From: Limivicinus sp963617275
GTDB taxonomy: Bacteria; Bacillota; Clostridia; Oscillospirales; Oscillospiraceae
Length of the DNA stretch: 64,000 nt
Assembly (NCBI GenBank): GCA_963617275.1
Contig: CAVENX010000043.1
Span: 5,757-69,756 of the forward strand
Reading direction: 5' to 3'
In this document: positions 50,502 to 58,543 of the stretch, piece after piece
Numbering within the stretch: the first letter of the stretch is position 1
Layout: each line of letters starts with the position of its first letter
Translations under genes and position numbers: made by a program
The notes under the pieces: generated by a model
Databases searched by the model: none
Seen by the model: only the letters and a program-made list of their open reading frames with translations
Told to the model about the DNA's origin: nothing

Positions 50502-52115
50502 TCAAAGCATTCCTTTATCTCTGAATCTTTTCTGCCACAGGGAAACGGATTTGGGGCTTACCTCGTATTCCGCGGCAAAATCGCCGAGACTTATTGTCTT
50601 TTTCCGCACGATCCAATCCCTTACGATCGCAAGCTGTTCTTCCTCGCTGTGCTTTCTGTTGGGCTTCGGCGCTCTTCTCGGATTCTTTATTTCTTCGCAC
50701 AGTATCGCATAGGTCTCGGAGGGGTCGTATTCCGCGGTGCTTGAGACTATGGACAGGAAAATGCTCGTCTCCATTACGTGCGGATAATACAGCTCCGGCA
50801 GGTTTGCCGCCCTGAGAAATTCCTCGCATACGCGCTGAAAATCACACAGATGTTCAAAGGTCAGGTTTTCATCCGTCGCTTCAAAGCACCAGCAAAGCCC
50901 CGACGCTATCCACAGCAGATACAGCATATCGCTCTTTTCTACCTCGTCTCTGCCGAGCAGGATATTGTATACGTGCTCTTTGAAATCCTTTGTTGCGTCC
51001 GCGGAGGAAAGCTCCATATCCTTATTGGCGGAAACGGCAAACGAACCGAGATAGCGGTTGCGGCATTCAACGACCGTCCCGAGCAGCGCGTCCGAAAACT
51101 TTTTGTCGAGCAGCATCCTGTCGTCCGGGATCATTTCAAGCGCCTCCTCACTCGGTTCATCGTCAATAAGCTTCATCAGCTGCGACAGATCGGAGGAGTC
51201 TTCGCCCGTGTATGTATCGTCAGAAAATCTGCACACAAACGCAAGCAGATTGCGGTAGAGCGTCTGTGCGGAACGGGAGGGTATATCCAGATGCGGCGCG
51301 TTTTTTAGCAGCCACGTCATAAAGCGCTCGTCCCTGTCGTCGGGATGGTGCATCCATTCCGACGTGCCGCTGCCGAGTATAGCGGGAGCAAGTGCCGTCC
51401 AGCCTTCCATCCTGACAGATAAGTTTTTTTCGACCCCGGCGGAGCTTTTATCGTACTCCGCTTTCAGCCTTTCCGTGGTTTCAAGATCGGCGCCCGTTAA
51501 AAAGGCATAAGCTTCTATTATATCCTCGGAGCGTGTAAAGCGCATGCACTCGCCCGTGTCGAAAACGCGCAGGAGAAACTGCTGCATCTCGTTGAGCGTG
51601 AAGCCGAGAACATGGCCAAGATCAAAAGCCTCATGCCGGGTGAGCCTTGTCCGGTACATTTCCTTGGCAAGCCTTTTTGCCTTTGCCGCGCCTGCCGTTT
51701 TCCCCAGCTTTTCCTCGTAGCTTTCCGGGGTGTGCCACGCCTTTGTTATCAGATAGCGGCTGTATTCCTCGTCCTGTTCATATCTTAGGGCGATGTCCGC
51801 GAGCACGCGCTCATACGCTTCGCTTTCCTCCGCACTCATGGAAGAGGCATGGTCGGCGTTTATGTCCGTAAAGGAGCAGTGTATTCCCTCGCCGACGTAT
51901 TCAAACCCGCCGTCGCTCCCGGCACGTGCCTGAAGAAGCCGCATGAGCATGAAGCGGCTGGAATAGGAGAAATCGACGACAGTCTTTTTAAGAACCGCGA
52001 CACGTGCGGAAGGAGCCGCTTTCAGCAGATTGCTGCCCATAAGATCCCACAGCTGCGCAAGCTCACTGTCAAAAGAGCTGAGATATCTGTCCCATATAAG
52101 CTCCGTATATTCCAT
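50502..52115 (-). CDS. Helix-turn-helix protein coupled to the kinase-TIR gene, unknown function
   Basis: 537 residues, mostly helical, no membrane segment. The C-terminal 40 residues (KTISLGDFAAEYEVSPKSVS then LWQKRFRDKG) form a helix-turn-helix like those of transposase-type or regulatory proteins. Residues about 155-210 (LTRHEAFDLGHVLGFTLNEM, then QQFLLRVF) resemble a helical module seen in other clostridial regulators. The rest is unfamiliar. Its stop lies 18 bases before the kinase-TIR ATG, so the two are an operon. It may regulate the module or be its effector or adaptor. The start at 52115 follows AAGGAG at some distance. Confidence 0.75.
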   Translation of the reverse strand: MEYTELIWDRYLSSFDSELAQLWDLMGSNLLKAAPSARVAVLKKTVVDFSYSSRFMLMRLLQARAGSDGGFEYVGEGIHCSFTDINADHASSMSAEESEAYERVLADIALRYEQDEEYSRYLITKAWHTPESYEEKLGKTAGAAKAKRLAKEMYRTRLTRHEAFDLGHVLGFTLNEMQQFLLRVFDTGECMRFTRSEDIIEAYAFLTGADLETTERLKAEYDKSSAGVEKNLSVRMEGWTALAPAILGSGTSEWMHHPDDRDERFMTWLLKNAPHLDIPSRSAQTLYRNLLAFVCRFSDDTYTGEDSSDLSQLMKLIDDEPSEEALEMIPDDRMLLDKKFSDALLGTVVECRNRYLGSFAVSANKDMELSSADATKDFKEHVYNILLGRDEVEKSDMLYLLWIASGLCWCFEATDENLTFEHLCDFQRVCEEFLRAANLPELYYPHVMETSIFLSIVSSTAEYDPSETYAILCEEIKNPRRAPKPNRKHSEEEQLAIVRDWIVRKKTISLGDFAAEYEVSPKSVSLWQKRFRDKGML

Positions 52116-52249
52116 AGACCGGCACTCCTTTATATAGTGTGTTGATAGCGGCGCGAATGAAAAACCTAAAAACTTCTCCTTTCAGATACGGTATATATTC
52201 GTATCATCAGGAGCAAATATTCAAAATAAGATAATAAGGAGAAATCAAC

Positions 52250-52756
52250 ATGAAAAAACTTACAAGACTTACTGCCCTTGTTCTGGCAGCCGTCTGCCTC
52301 TTTTCTGTGATCGGCATAACCGCTTGCGCAGATCACCAGAGCGGTTTCGAAAAATTTGAGGGCGTGTCCCGTCAGGAAAAGGATGCCCAGAAGCTTCAGG
52401 AAATCTATGACGACCTTATTTACCGCATCTATCAGTTCGACCCAGACATAATGCTTCCCAATTTTGAGGACATGAACGACATTGACGACATCTGCATCAA
52501 GTATGTTCAGGCACAGCGCGGCACGGCAAGAGGACAGAAACTTTACATCGAGCCCGACGGAGATGTCCGCTGGTACGCGAAGGACGGATGCAAGGTAAAG
52601 GTCTATGCAAAGTACAAGGACTATTCTCTTGTTGAGCTTATGATGAACGACAAAGAGTCCGAAGGAACCATCGCGTGGATGCCAACGACCTATGTGGTGA
52701 ACAAATGGAGCGCAAAGATCAGCAGCGACAGGACGCGTGCGGCAAGAGGCTGGTAA
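52250..52756 (+). CDS. Predicted lipoprotein
   Basis: 168 residues. The signal peptide has a basic start (MKKLTRL), a hydrophobic core and lipobox GITAC with Cys26. The mature part has an acidic helix (EKDAQKLQEIYDDLIYRIY) and a small beta domain (KLYIEPDGDVRWYAKDGCKV then KVYAKYKDYSLV) that might be SH3-like. It is probably anchored on the outer face of the membrane. AAGGAG precedes the ATG. It is divergent from the HTH gene and followed by a YbjN-like gene. The function is unknown. Confidence 0.8.
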   Translation: MKKLTRLTALVLAAVCLFSVIGITACADHQSGFEKFEGVSRQEKDAQKLQEIYDDLIYRIYQFDPDIMLPNFEDMNDIDDICIKYVQAQRGTARGQKLYIEPDGDVRWYAKDGCKVKVYAKYKDYSLVELMMNDKESEGTIAWMPTTYVVNKWSAKISSDRTRAARGW

Positions 52757-52838
52757 AATACTTTTATATTATATATTGCCCTATATGAAAAAACAAGAAT
52801 AAGCTTAAAAAAAGATTAATAAAAAGAGGAAGATCAAA

Positions 52839-53555
52839 GTGGCTGTTGAAAAAATAAGAGATCTGATCGGGCAGGTTGAAAATGACGAAAAACGCAGCGA
52901 TAAAACGGATTCCATGATACGGCGGCTTGAAGCAAAACAGGCGGAATTGGGCGGCGATGCCGCGGAAGAGCAGGCGGACGGATCAGTAGAAGAGCGTATC
53001 GCGGAAGCAGTGGATACCCCGTTCAACGGCGGATCCTGTGATGATCCACAGGAGTTTATGGAAACGGCGACGGCTGCGGTCACGGCTTTCTTTGATAAAC
53101 GCGGCTGGCGTTACAGCAAATTCATTTCAAGACCGGATATTGTGGTTTATCAATTGGGTTTTAATCTTCAGAATTGCAATCTGAATATGAGAGTATACAT
53201 TGAGGAATCGCCGCGGGCTTGCCGGATCGACGCCATCCTCCCGATCACAGCGGATAAAACATATGAGTATCTTCTCTGCGAGGCGATAGTAAAAATAAAC
53301 TATGATAAACGCTTTGGCGCGTTTTATTATGATGAAAGCACAGGCGAGGTGTCGTACCGGTACAGCTTCCCTATCGCTCACGGGGTGTATATGGATGAGC
53401 TGGAGCAGGTCTTTTCAGCGGTGCAGCACACGGCTGCCGCCAATTATGCCGAGATCGTGAAGCATTGTGTGGGGAAGTACAAAATAAAAGAGATCACCGA
53501 TATCCTGAAAAAGACGGACGCTCTCGTCACCGATCTGAACGACGACGGAGTATGA
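52839..53555 (+). CDS. YbjN-domain protein
   Basis: 238 residues with a GTG start after AGAGGA. An N-terminal coiled coil (IRDLIGQVENDEKRSDKTDS) and acidic linker lead to an alpha-beta domain (FFDKRGWRYSKFI, IVVYQLGFNLQNCNLNMRVY, GAFYYDESTGEVSYRYSFPI) like the YbjN/type III chaperone fold, which usually binds partner proteins. It lies 82 bp after the lipoprotein gene on the same strand. The partner is not evident; the kinase-TIR module nearby is one possibility. Confidence 0.7.
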   Translation: MAVEKIRDLIGQVENDEKRSDKTDSMIRRLEAKQAELGGDAAEEQADGSVEERIAEAVDTPFNGGSCDDPQEFMETATAAVTAFFDKRGWRYSKFISRPDIVVYQLGFNLQNCNLNMRVYIEESPRACRIDAILPITADKTYEYLLCEAIVKINYDKRFGAFYYDESTGEVSYRYSFPIAHGVYMDELEQVFSAVQHTAAANYAEIVKHCVGKYKIKEITDILKKTDALVTDLNDDGV

Positions 53556-53608
53556 CCCTCTTCCGAAAAGCACAGGCGTTTCGGGGAATTGCGAAAAATC
53601 AAAAAAAC

Positions 53609-53644
53609 AAGACCGTCGGCTTGAAACGTTCAGCCGACGGTCTT
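53609..53644 (+). terminator. Hairpin after the YbjN-like gene
   Basis: A perfect 13-bp stem aagaccgtcggct / agccgacggtctt with a 10-base loop, about 50 bases after the stop. No strong T-tract follows. Confidence 0.6.
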
Positions 53645-53760
53645 GGGCTTTAAAGCCGTGTATGTCCATCTGGTTATATAAAAAATAACGAATCTGGATA
53701 TTTGAAATAACCAGAGAAGAGAGTATCTTAATGCCATTCCAAAAACAGGAGATACTTCAC

Positions 53761-54348
53761 ATGAATCATAAAAAAATTCTTCGTCTGACACAGGGCGCAC
53801 TGATCGCGGCACTGGCCTTTGTGGTTTTTCAGTTTCTTCGTTTTGATATTCCCGTCGGGACGGAGCGCACGGCGGTGCATCTCGGAAACGCCGTGGTCGT
53901 GCTGGGCGCATTGCTTCTGGGCGGGGGCTGGGGAGGCGCTGCGGGCGCGATCGGCCTGACCGTTGCCGACCTTTTCAGCGGCTATGTCACAAGCGCACCG
54001 AAAACCTTTGTTCTCAAGCTTGTGATCGGCCTGATCGTTGGGCTTGTGAGCCGCAGATTTTTCAGCATCGAGAAGGAAGAGTCCGTCAAGGCGCAGACGC
54101 GCATAGCGCTCATTTCATCCGCCTGCGCTCTTGCCTGCAATGTGGTGCTCGATCCGCTTTTCGGCTATTTCTACAAAACCTATCTCTTCGGCATCCCTCA
54201 GGACATGGCGGCGGCGCTTGCAAAGATCGGTTCTCTGGCTACGCTGACAAACGCCGTTATTTCTACCGTTGTAGTTACCGTGCTCTGGCCCGCGCTCTAC
54301 ACCGTGCTTCGCCGCGCCGGACTTCTCGTCTGGGAGCGCGGGAAATAA
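53761..54348 (+). CDS. ECF transporter substrate-binding (S) component
   Basis: 195 residues from MNHKKILRLTQGALIAALAF, with five to six membrane helices. The AVHLGNAVVVLGALLLGGGW segment and following GAAGAIGLTVADLFSG are typical of S-components, which capture vitamins or similar small molecules and dock on a shared EcfAAT module. The substrate is not readable here. GGAG stands 9 bases before the ATG at 53761. The leader has an 8-bp inverted repeat (ctggttat 53670-53677, ataaccag 53707-53714), but I recognise no known riboswitch class. Confidence 0.85.
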   Translation: MNHKKILRLTQGALIAALAFVVFQFLRFDIPVGTERTAVHLGNAVVVLGALLLGGGWGGAAGAIGLTVADLFSGYVTSAPKTFVLKLVIGLIVGLVSRRFFSIEKEESVKAQTRIALISSACALACNVVLDPLFGYFYKTYLFGIPQDMAAALAKIGSLATLTNAVISTVVVTVLWPALYTVLRRAGLLVWERGK

Positions 54349-54704
54349 TTTCGGCGCGCACAGATTAGCGGACTGAAAATTAAATATAGGTCAAAACAGG
54401 GGCAGCGGCAAAATTTACATTTGCCGCTGCTCAGCTTGTCAAAAAGAGCCCGACAGTTCCGATGAAATGCGGTGTGTATCCGTTCCCCGTCAGACCGTCA
54501 CGGAGCGAGTGTCGAATTGTTCGCCTGCGGCGAACAACTGAGGCACAGAGCGAAGTGCAGCCAAAGGCAAAAAGAATATCCGGCAGCCGTTGAAGACCGT
54601 CGGATATTCAGGGAGAAAGAGAAAAGAGAGGATAGGAAATTATCTATAAGCAGCAAGTCCGCGCCGCATAAAGCCGCAGCGGGCTTGGCTCAAGCTGATT
54701 TGTG
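54349..54704. other. 356-bp gene-free stretch with a dispersed repeat
   Basis: Contains the second 65-bp repeat copy (54498-54562). A plus-strand open frame crosses it but includes the repeat and lacks a ribosome-binding site, so it is not called. Confidence 0.55.
54498..54562 (+). repeat. 65-bp dispersed repeat, copy 2
   Basis: Differs from 33615-33679 at two positions only. The same internal palindrome ttgttcgc-ctgcg-gcgaacaa is present. Confidence 0.85.
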
Positions 54705-54953
54705 TCAGAGCGCCGCAGCGGACGCCGATCCGACCGGAGGAAATCCTACGGGCGGAAACTCAACAGGCGGAAAATCGGTCTCTGCCGACAGACCCGCTGC
54801 GTTTATCAGTCCGAAAGAGACGATCCTGCCGGATATCTCCATGTCGTTTTTCACTGCGGGGCTTTCGCTGCTTCCGTAATAAAAAGCGCACGTAGTGAGA
54901 ATCGCAAGGATCAGAACAATGCCAACACACACGATAGTTTTTTCTTTCATCAT
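54705..54953 (-). CDS. Small exported or membrane-anchored protein with FPPV repeats
   Basis: 82 residues. MMKEKTIVCVGIVLILAILT is a signal anchor, followed by a short outer part with SPAVKNDMEISGRIVSFGLI and a C-terminal run of FPPVE, FPPVG and FPPVG. GGAGG stands 9 bases before the first ATG. No family is recognised. It is upstream of addA on the same strand. The repeats and small size leave some doubt that it is a gene. Confidence 0.5.
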   Translation of the reverse strand: MMKEKTIVCVGIVLILAILTTCAFYYGSSESPAVKNDMEISGRIVSFGLINAAGLSAETDFPPVEFPPVGFPPVGSASAAAL

Positions 54954-55042
54954 TTTAATGCGCCTCCTGTATTTTTTAGTGTTTTTTGTTTTCACTCTTA
55001 TATACGAATCCGGCGCAAAAAAGTTTCCATAAAAACCGAAAT

Positions 55043-58000
55043 TTATTTGTGAACTTTTTGTGTCACGGCTCTGCCCGCCGCAAGGAAGTAAAGGACGCAC
55101 TCTCCGACCTCCATATTGAATATGCGGCTGAGCGCGGCGGCATAGACGCTTATCTGTCCGGCGTAGAACGCGCTCCGTTTCTGCACTTCCTCCTCGGTAT
55201 GCACGTTGTCGGTCTTATAGTCGATGACAGTCAGCCTGCCGTTCTCGGCAATGCAGCAGTCTACAACGCCCTGCAAAAGTATCTTTTCATCCTCCGCTTT
55301 GCCGAGAAGCTCCTCCGAGGAACAAAGAAGGGAAAATTTAAATTCTCTCTTCATGAAGTCCGCACTGCGCATACGTTGTCCCAGCGGGGAGGCAAAAAGT
55401 CTGAATATCGCCTGCACATCGACAGCGTCTTTTTCGCGCAGGGAGATGAAGCGCCGCTCAAAAAGCCGCTCGATCTCCCGCTCGATCTCCTCGGGACTTC
55501 CGGTTTCGGAGATGTCCATATATTGCAGGGCAAGGTGAGTGGCAATGCCCTTTTCCGTGCCTGTGAGCGGCTTATCCTTTTTGGTGAAGTCTGGCATACG
55601 GAAAGCACGGCGGACTTTCGGCGCGATACTCTCTGCGTCGGCGTCCTGCTCCATGCGGCCTTTCAGCTCCGTCACCGTGACCTTTGAGGGCAGCTCCTGC
55701 GCGTCCTTGTGCGGGTATGTAAAGCTAAGTCTCCGTGCAAGTTCCGCCGCCGCATCGGCATCCGGAGCGGCGCTTCCGACGCTTTCCTGAATGTTCTCAC
55801 CCTGCCCGTCGGCAGAGAGAACACTTATCGCAAGATGCTCCTCCCCGTCGGCAAGAGCCGCGCTGACGAGCCAGCTTATCGGCGCGCCCGCTGAGCACAG
55901 GCTTTGCGGCGACATCGGAACTGTCAGCCCCATGCGCTGCTTTTCCATGAATTTCGGCACGTCCCTGACCGCCGCTGTGATGTAAAGCCGTTCTCTCGGA
56001 CGGGTGAGCGCTACATACATAAGGCGCATCTCCTCCGACAGCGTTTCCCGCTTTGAACGCAGGACGATGGCGTTTCGCGCAAGCGAAGGATATTGTATCC
56101 CCTTGGCGGCGTTATATACCTTCGGCCCCAGCCCGAGTTTTGAATGGATAAGCACGGTGTCCCGGTTGTCCGACATGTTGAACTTCCTTGCGGTGTCGCA
56201 GAGGAATACCACGGGGAACTCAAGACCCTTGGACTTATGCACCGTCATTATCTTCACCGAGCTTCCGTCCGAATTATGCGCGGCGACGCCCCCGCCCTTT
56301 TCCGCAAGCTGTTTAAGCCACAGCACGAAGCGATGCAGCCCTCTGTATCCGGTCGCGTCGAACTTTTCAGAGAGCTCGGCAAGCTCCATGAGGTTTGCGC
56401 GCCGCTGCCTGCCGTCGGTCATTGCAGAGCATATCGCAAGCAGATCGAGAGCGTTTATAAGCTTCCACAGCAGCTCGCTTGCGCTCATGTCCGCCGCAAG
56501 GACGCGGAATTTCCCCGTTTCCTCGAGAAAAGCGGCGCATTTTGCGCTTGTTTCCGCACTTTTTACAAGAGCGGAGTAAAAGTCTCCGTCCCTTTTCGCG
56601 CCACGTATCTCCGAAAGCTCATCCGCGCTGAAGCCGAATGCGGGGGAGCGCAGCACGGCGATAAGCGGGATGTCCTTATGCGGATTATCTATGACGGAGA
56701 GCATCGAAATAACGGCAGACACCTCAACGGAAGTGAAAAACTCACGGCTCTCCCCGCCGTCAGCGGGGATACCCATCGCGGAAAGCTCACGGCGGTAGAT
56801 GCCGCCAACGCTGTTGGCAGAGCGCATGAGAAGCGCGATGTCGCCGAACTCCACGCTCCTGCCGCCGACGGTCATGCCGCTGTCCATAAGCTCAAGTATC
56901 TTCCGGCCGACCGCACGTGCTTCAACGGCAATCTTATCCGGCGTTTCCTCCTCGTCGGCTCCGGCGGCGTCCTTGAGGTCGATAAGAAGTATCTCGGGCT
57001 TTGGCACATCATCCTCATAGCCTATCGCACCGTACTTGAGAGAGGCGTCCGCGTCATAGTCTATATCACCCAGCTCCCGCGACATGCACAGGGAGAAGAC
57101 CGCGTTGGCGCAGTCGAGGATTTCCCGGCGTGAACGGAAATTTTCCTGAAGCATTATGCGCCTCGCCTTGCCCTCGCGGGCTTCACCGGCGTTGGCATAG
57201 GAGAGGTATTTCCGCGTGAATATCTCGGGGTCGGCAAGGCGGAAGCGGTAAATGCTCTGCTTCACATCGCCCACCATGAAAAGATTGCGGTCGTTATCGG
57301 AAATTGCGCGGAATACCGCGTCCTGAACCTGACTTACGTCCTGATATTCGTCCACCATTATCTCGGTATAGCGCTTCGAAAGCCTGCGGGCCAGCGCCGT
57401 AGGTTCGCCGCTTTCATCGGTAAGCAGCCGCGCTGCAAGATGCTCGAGGTCGGAATAATCTACATACCCGGCTCTGCGTTTTTCCGCGCAGTACGCTCTG
57501 TCGAAATCCAGCGTCAGCTCAAGGAGCGCGGTCATCGCGGGAGCGCTGTCCCTTATCTCCGCAAGCAGCTTCTCACTCGGCGCGTAAAAGAGCCTGCGCA
57601 GATCGTCCATATCCGCCTTGCATGCCTTCCTGCGAGCCTTCACACGTTCAGACAATTCCACGTCAGGCGAATTTCTCAGCGGCTTCAAGCGCGGAAATTC
57701 GACCGGCGGACAATCAAACGCCTTGTCCCAGCCGAGTTTTACCGCACGCAGCAGCTCACGTATCCCGGCGGCGGTAGTTTCGAGATTTTCAAGATACGCC
57801 GCGGCGACCTTTTCGTTCCCCGCGACCTGCCCGATGAGGCGGTCAAGCTCCGCGCTCCAGAACTCCGCTGATGTACGGGCGCTTTCGAGTATCTCCTGCC
57901 CCCACGGGGTGTCACCCGCGTCCGCGCAGGCGGTGTTCATAAGCTCCGCCTGACGCTCTGCCCACAGCTCCGGCCGGGGGTGGCACTGCATTTTCCCGTG

Positions 58001-58543
58001 CAGGGTCAATGTGATCGCTGAAAGCGCCTTGTCGTCACGACCCTGCCCCACCGTATCCGCAAGGAGAATAAAGCCGGGATACTTATCGCTTTTTTCATAT
58101 CTCTGCTCAAGCACCCGGTCGAGAGCCGCCGCTTTCATTGCCGTGGCTCTGTCCTCGTCGAGAACCTTAAAATCCGGAGAAAGCCCCGCAAGATGGCAGT
58201 TTTCCCGCAGAAGATCGGCGCAGAAGCTGTGTATCGTGCCGATCTGCGCCTTTGCGCACAGCGCGCTCTGCTTTCTGAGATGCCTGTTTCCGGGGTCTTC
58301 GGCGAGTTTTTTTGAAAGCTCCTCCATTATTCTGCCGCGAAGCTCTCCCGCCGCGGCGCGGGTGTAGGTTATTATGAGGAATCTGTCGAGATCTGCGGGC
58401 GACGACGGGTCGGTCAGATACGACATGAGCCGTTCGGTCAGCACTTTTGTTTTCCCGCTGCCCGCGCCGGCCGAGACGAGGATATTGCTGCCGCGGCTCT
58501 CTATTGCCTGCCGCTGTGATATCGTGGGTTTGAATTCAGCCAT
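55043..58543 (-). CDS. addA: ATP-dependent helicase/nuclease subunit A
   Basis: 1166 residues. UvrD-type helicase motifs: Walker A SAGAGSGKT (about 24-32), RFLIITYTRAAAGELRGR, VDEYQDVSQVQ, MVGDVKQSIYRFR, TVHKSKGLEFPVVF and YVALTRPRERLYI. A C-terminal PD-(D/E)XK nuclease has VIDYKTDN. With AddB it resects double-strand breaks, stops at Chi and prepares ends for RecA. It overlaps addB by 8 bp and follows it on the same strand. Confidence 0.96.
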   Translation of the reverse strand: MAEFKPTISQRQAIESRGSNILVSAGAGSGKTKVLTERLMSYLTDPSSPADLDRFLIITYTRAAAGELRGRIMEELSKKLAEDPGNRHLRKQSALCAKAQIGTIHSFCADLLRENCHLAGLSPDFKVLDEDRATAMKAAALDRVLEQRYEKSDKYPGFILLADTVGQGRDDKALSAITLTLHGKMQCHPRPELWAERQAELMNTACADAGDTPWGQEILESARTSAEFWSAELDRLIGQVAGNEKVAAAYLENLETTAAGIRELLRAVKLGWDKAFDCPPVEFPRLKPLRNSPDVELSERVKARRKACKADMDDLRRLFYAPSEKLLAEIRDSAPAMTALLELTLDFDRAYCAEKRRAGYVDYSDLEHLAARLLTDESGEPTALARRLSKRYTEIMVDEYQDVSQVQDAVFRAISDNDRNLFMVGDVKQSIYRFRLADPEIFTRKYLSYANAGEAREGKARRIMLQENFRSRREILDCANAVFSLCMSRELGDIDYDADASLKYGAIGYEDDVPKPEILLIDLKDAAGADEEETPDKIAVEARAVGRKILELMDSGMTVGGRSVEFGDIALLMRSANSVGGIYRRELSAMGIPADGGESREFFTSVEVSAVISMLSVIDNPHKDIPLIAVLRSPAFGFSADELSEIRGAKRDGDFYSALVKSAETSAKCAAFLEETGKFRVLAADMSASELLWKLINALDLLAICSAMTDGRQRRANLMELAELSEKFDATGYRGLHRFVLWLKQLAEKGGGVAAHNSDGSSVKIMTVHKSKGLEFPVVFLCDTARKFNMSDNRDTVLIHSKLGLGPKVYNAAKGIQYPSLARNAIVLRSKRETLSEEMRLMYVALTRPRERLYITAAVRDVPKFMEKQRMGLTVPMSPQSLCSAGAPISWLVSAALADGEEHLAISVLSADGQGENIQESVGSAAPDADAAAELARRLSFTYPHKDAQELPSKVTVTELKGRMEQDADAESIAPKVRRAFRMPDFTKKDKPLTGTEKGIATHLALQYMDISETGSPEEIEREIERLFERRFISLREKDAVDVQAIFRLFASPLGQRMRSADFMKREFKFSLLCSSEELLGKAEDEKILLQGVVDCCIAENGRLTVIDYKTDNVHTEEEVQKRSAFYAGQISVYAAALSRIFNMEVGECVLYFLAAGRAVTQKVHK

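Noticed and set aside
53650..53760. Known riboswitch upstream of the ECF S-component
   Set aside because: Only an 8-bp inverted repeat is present; none of the preQ1, TPP, FMN or cobalamin core motifs that I know could be matched.
54472..54879. Plus-strand open frame of 135 codons
   Set aside because: It crosses the 65-bp repeat, lacks a ribosome site and is antisense to a better-supported small exported protein.
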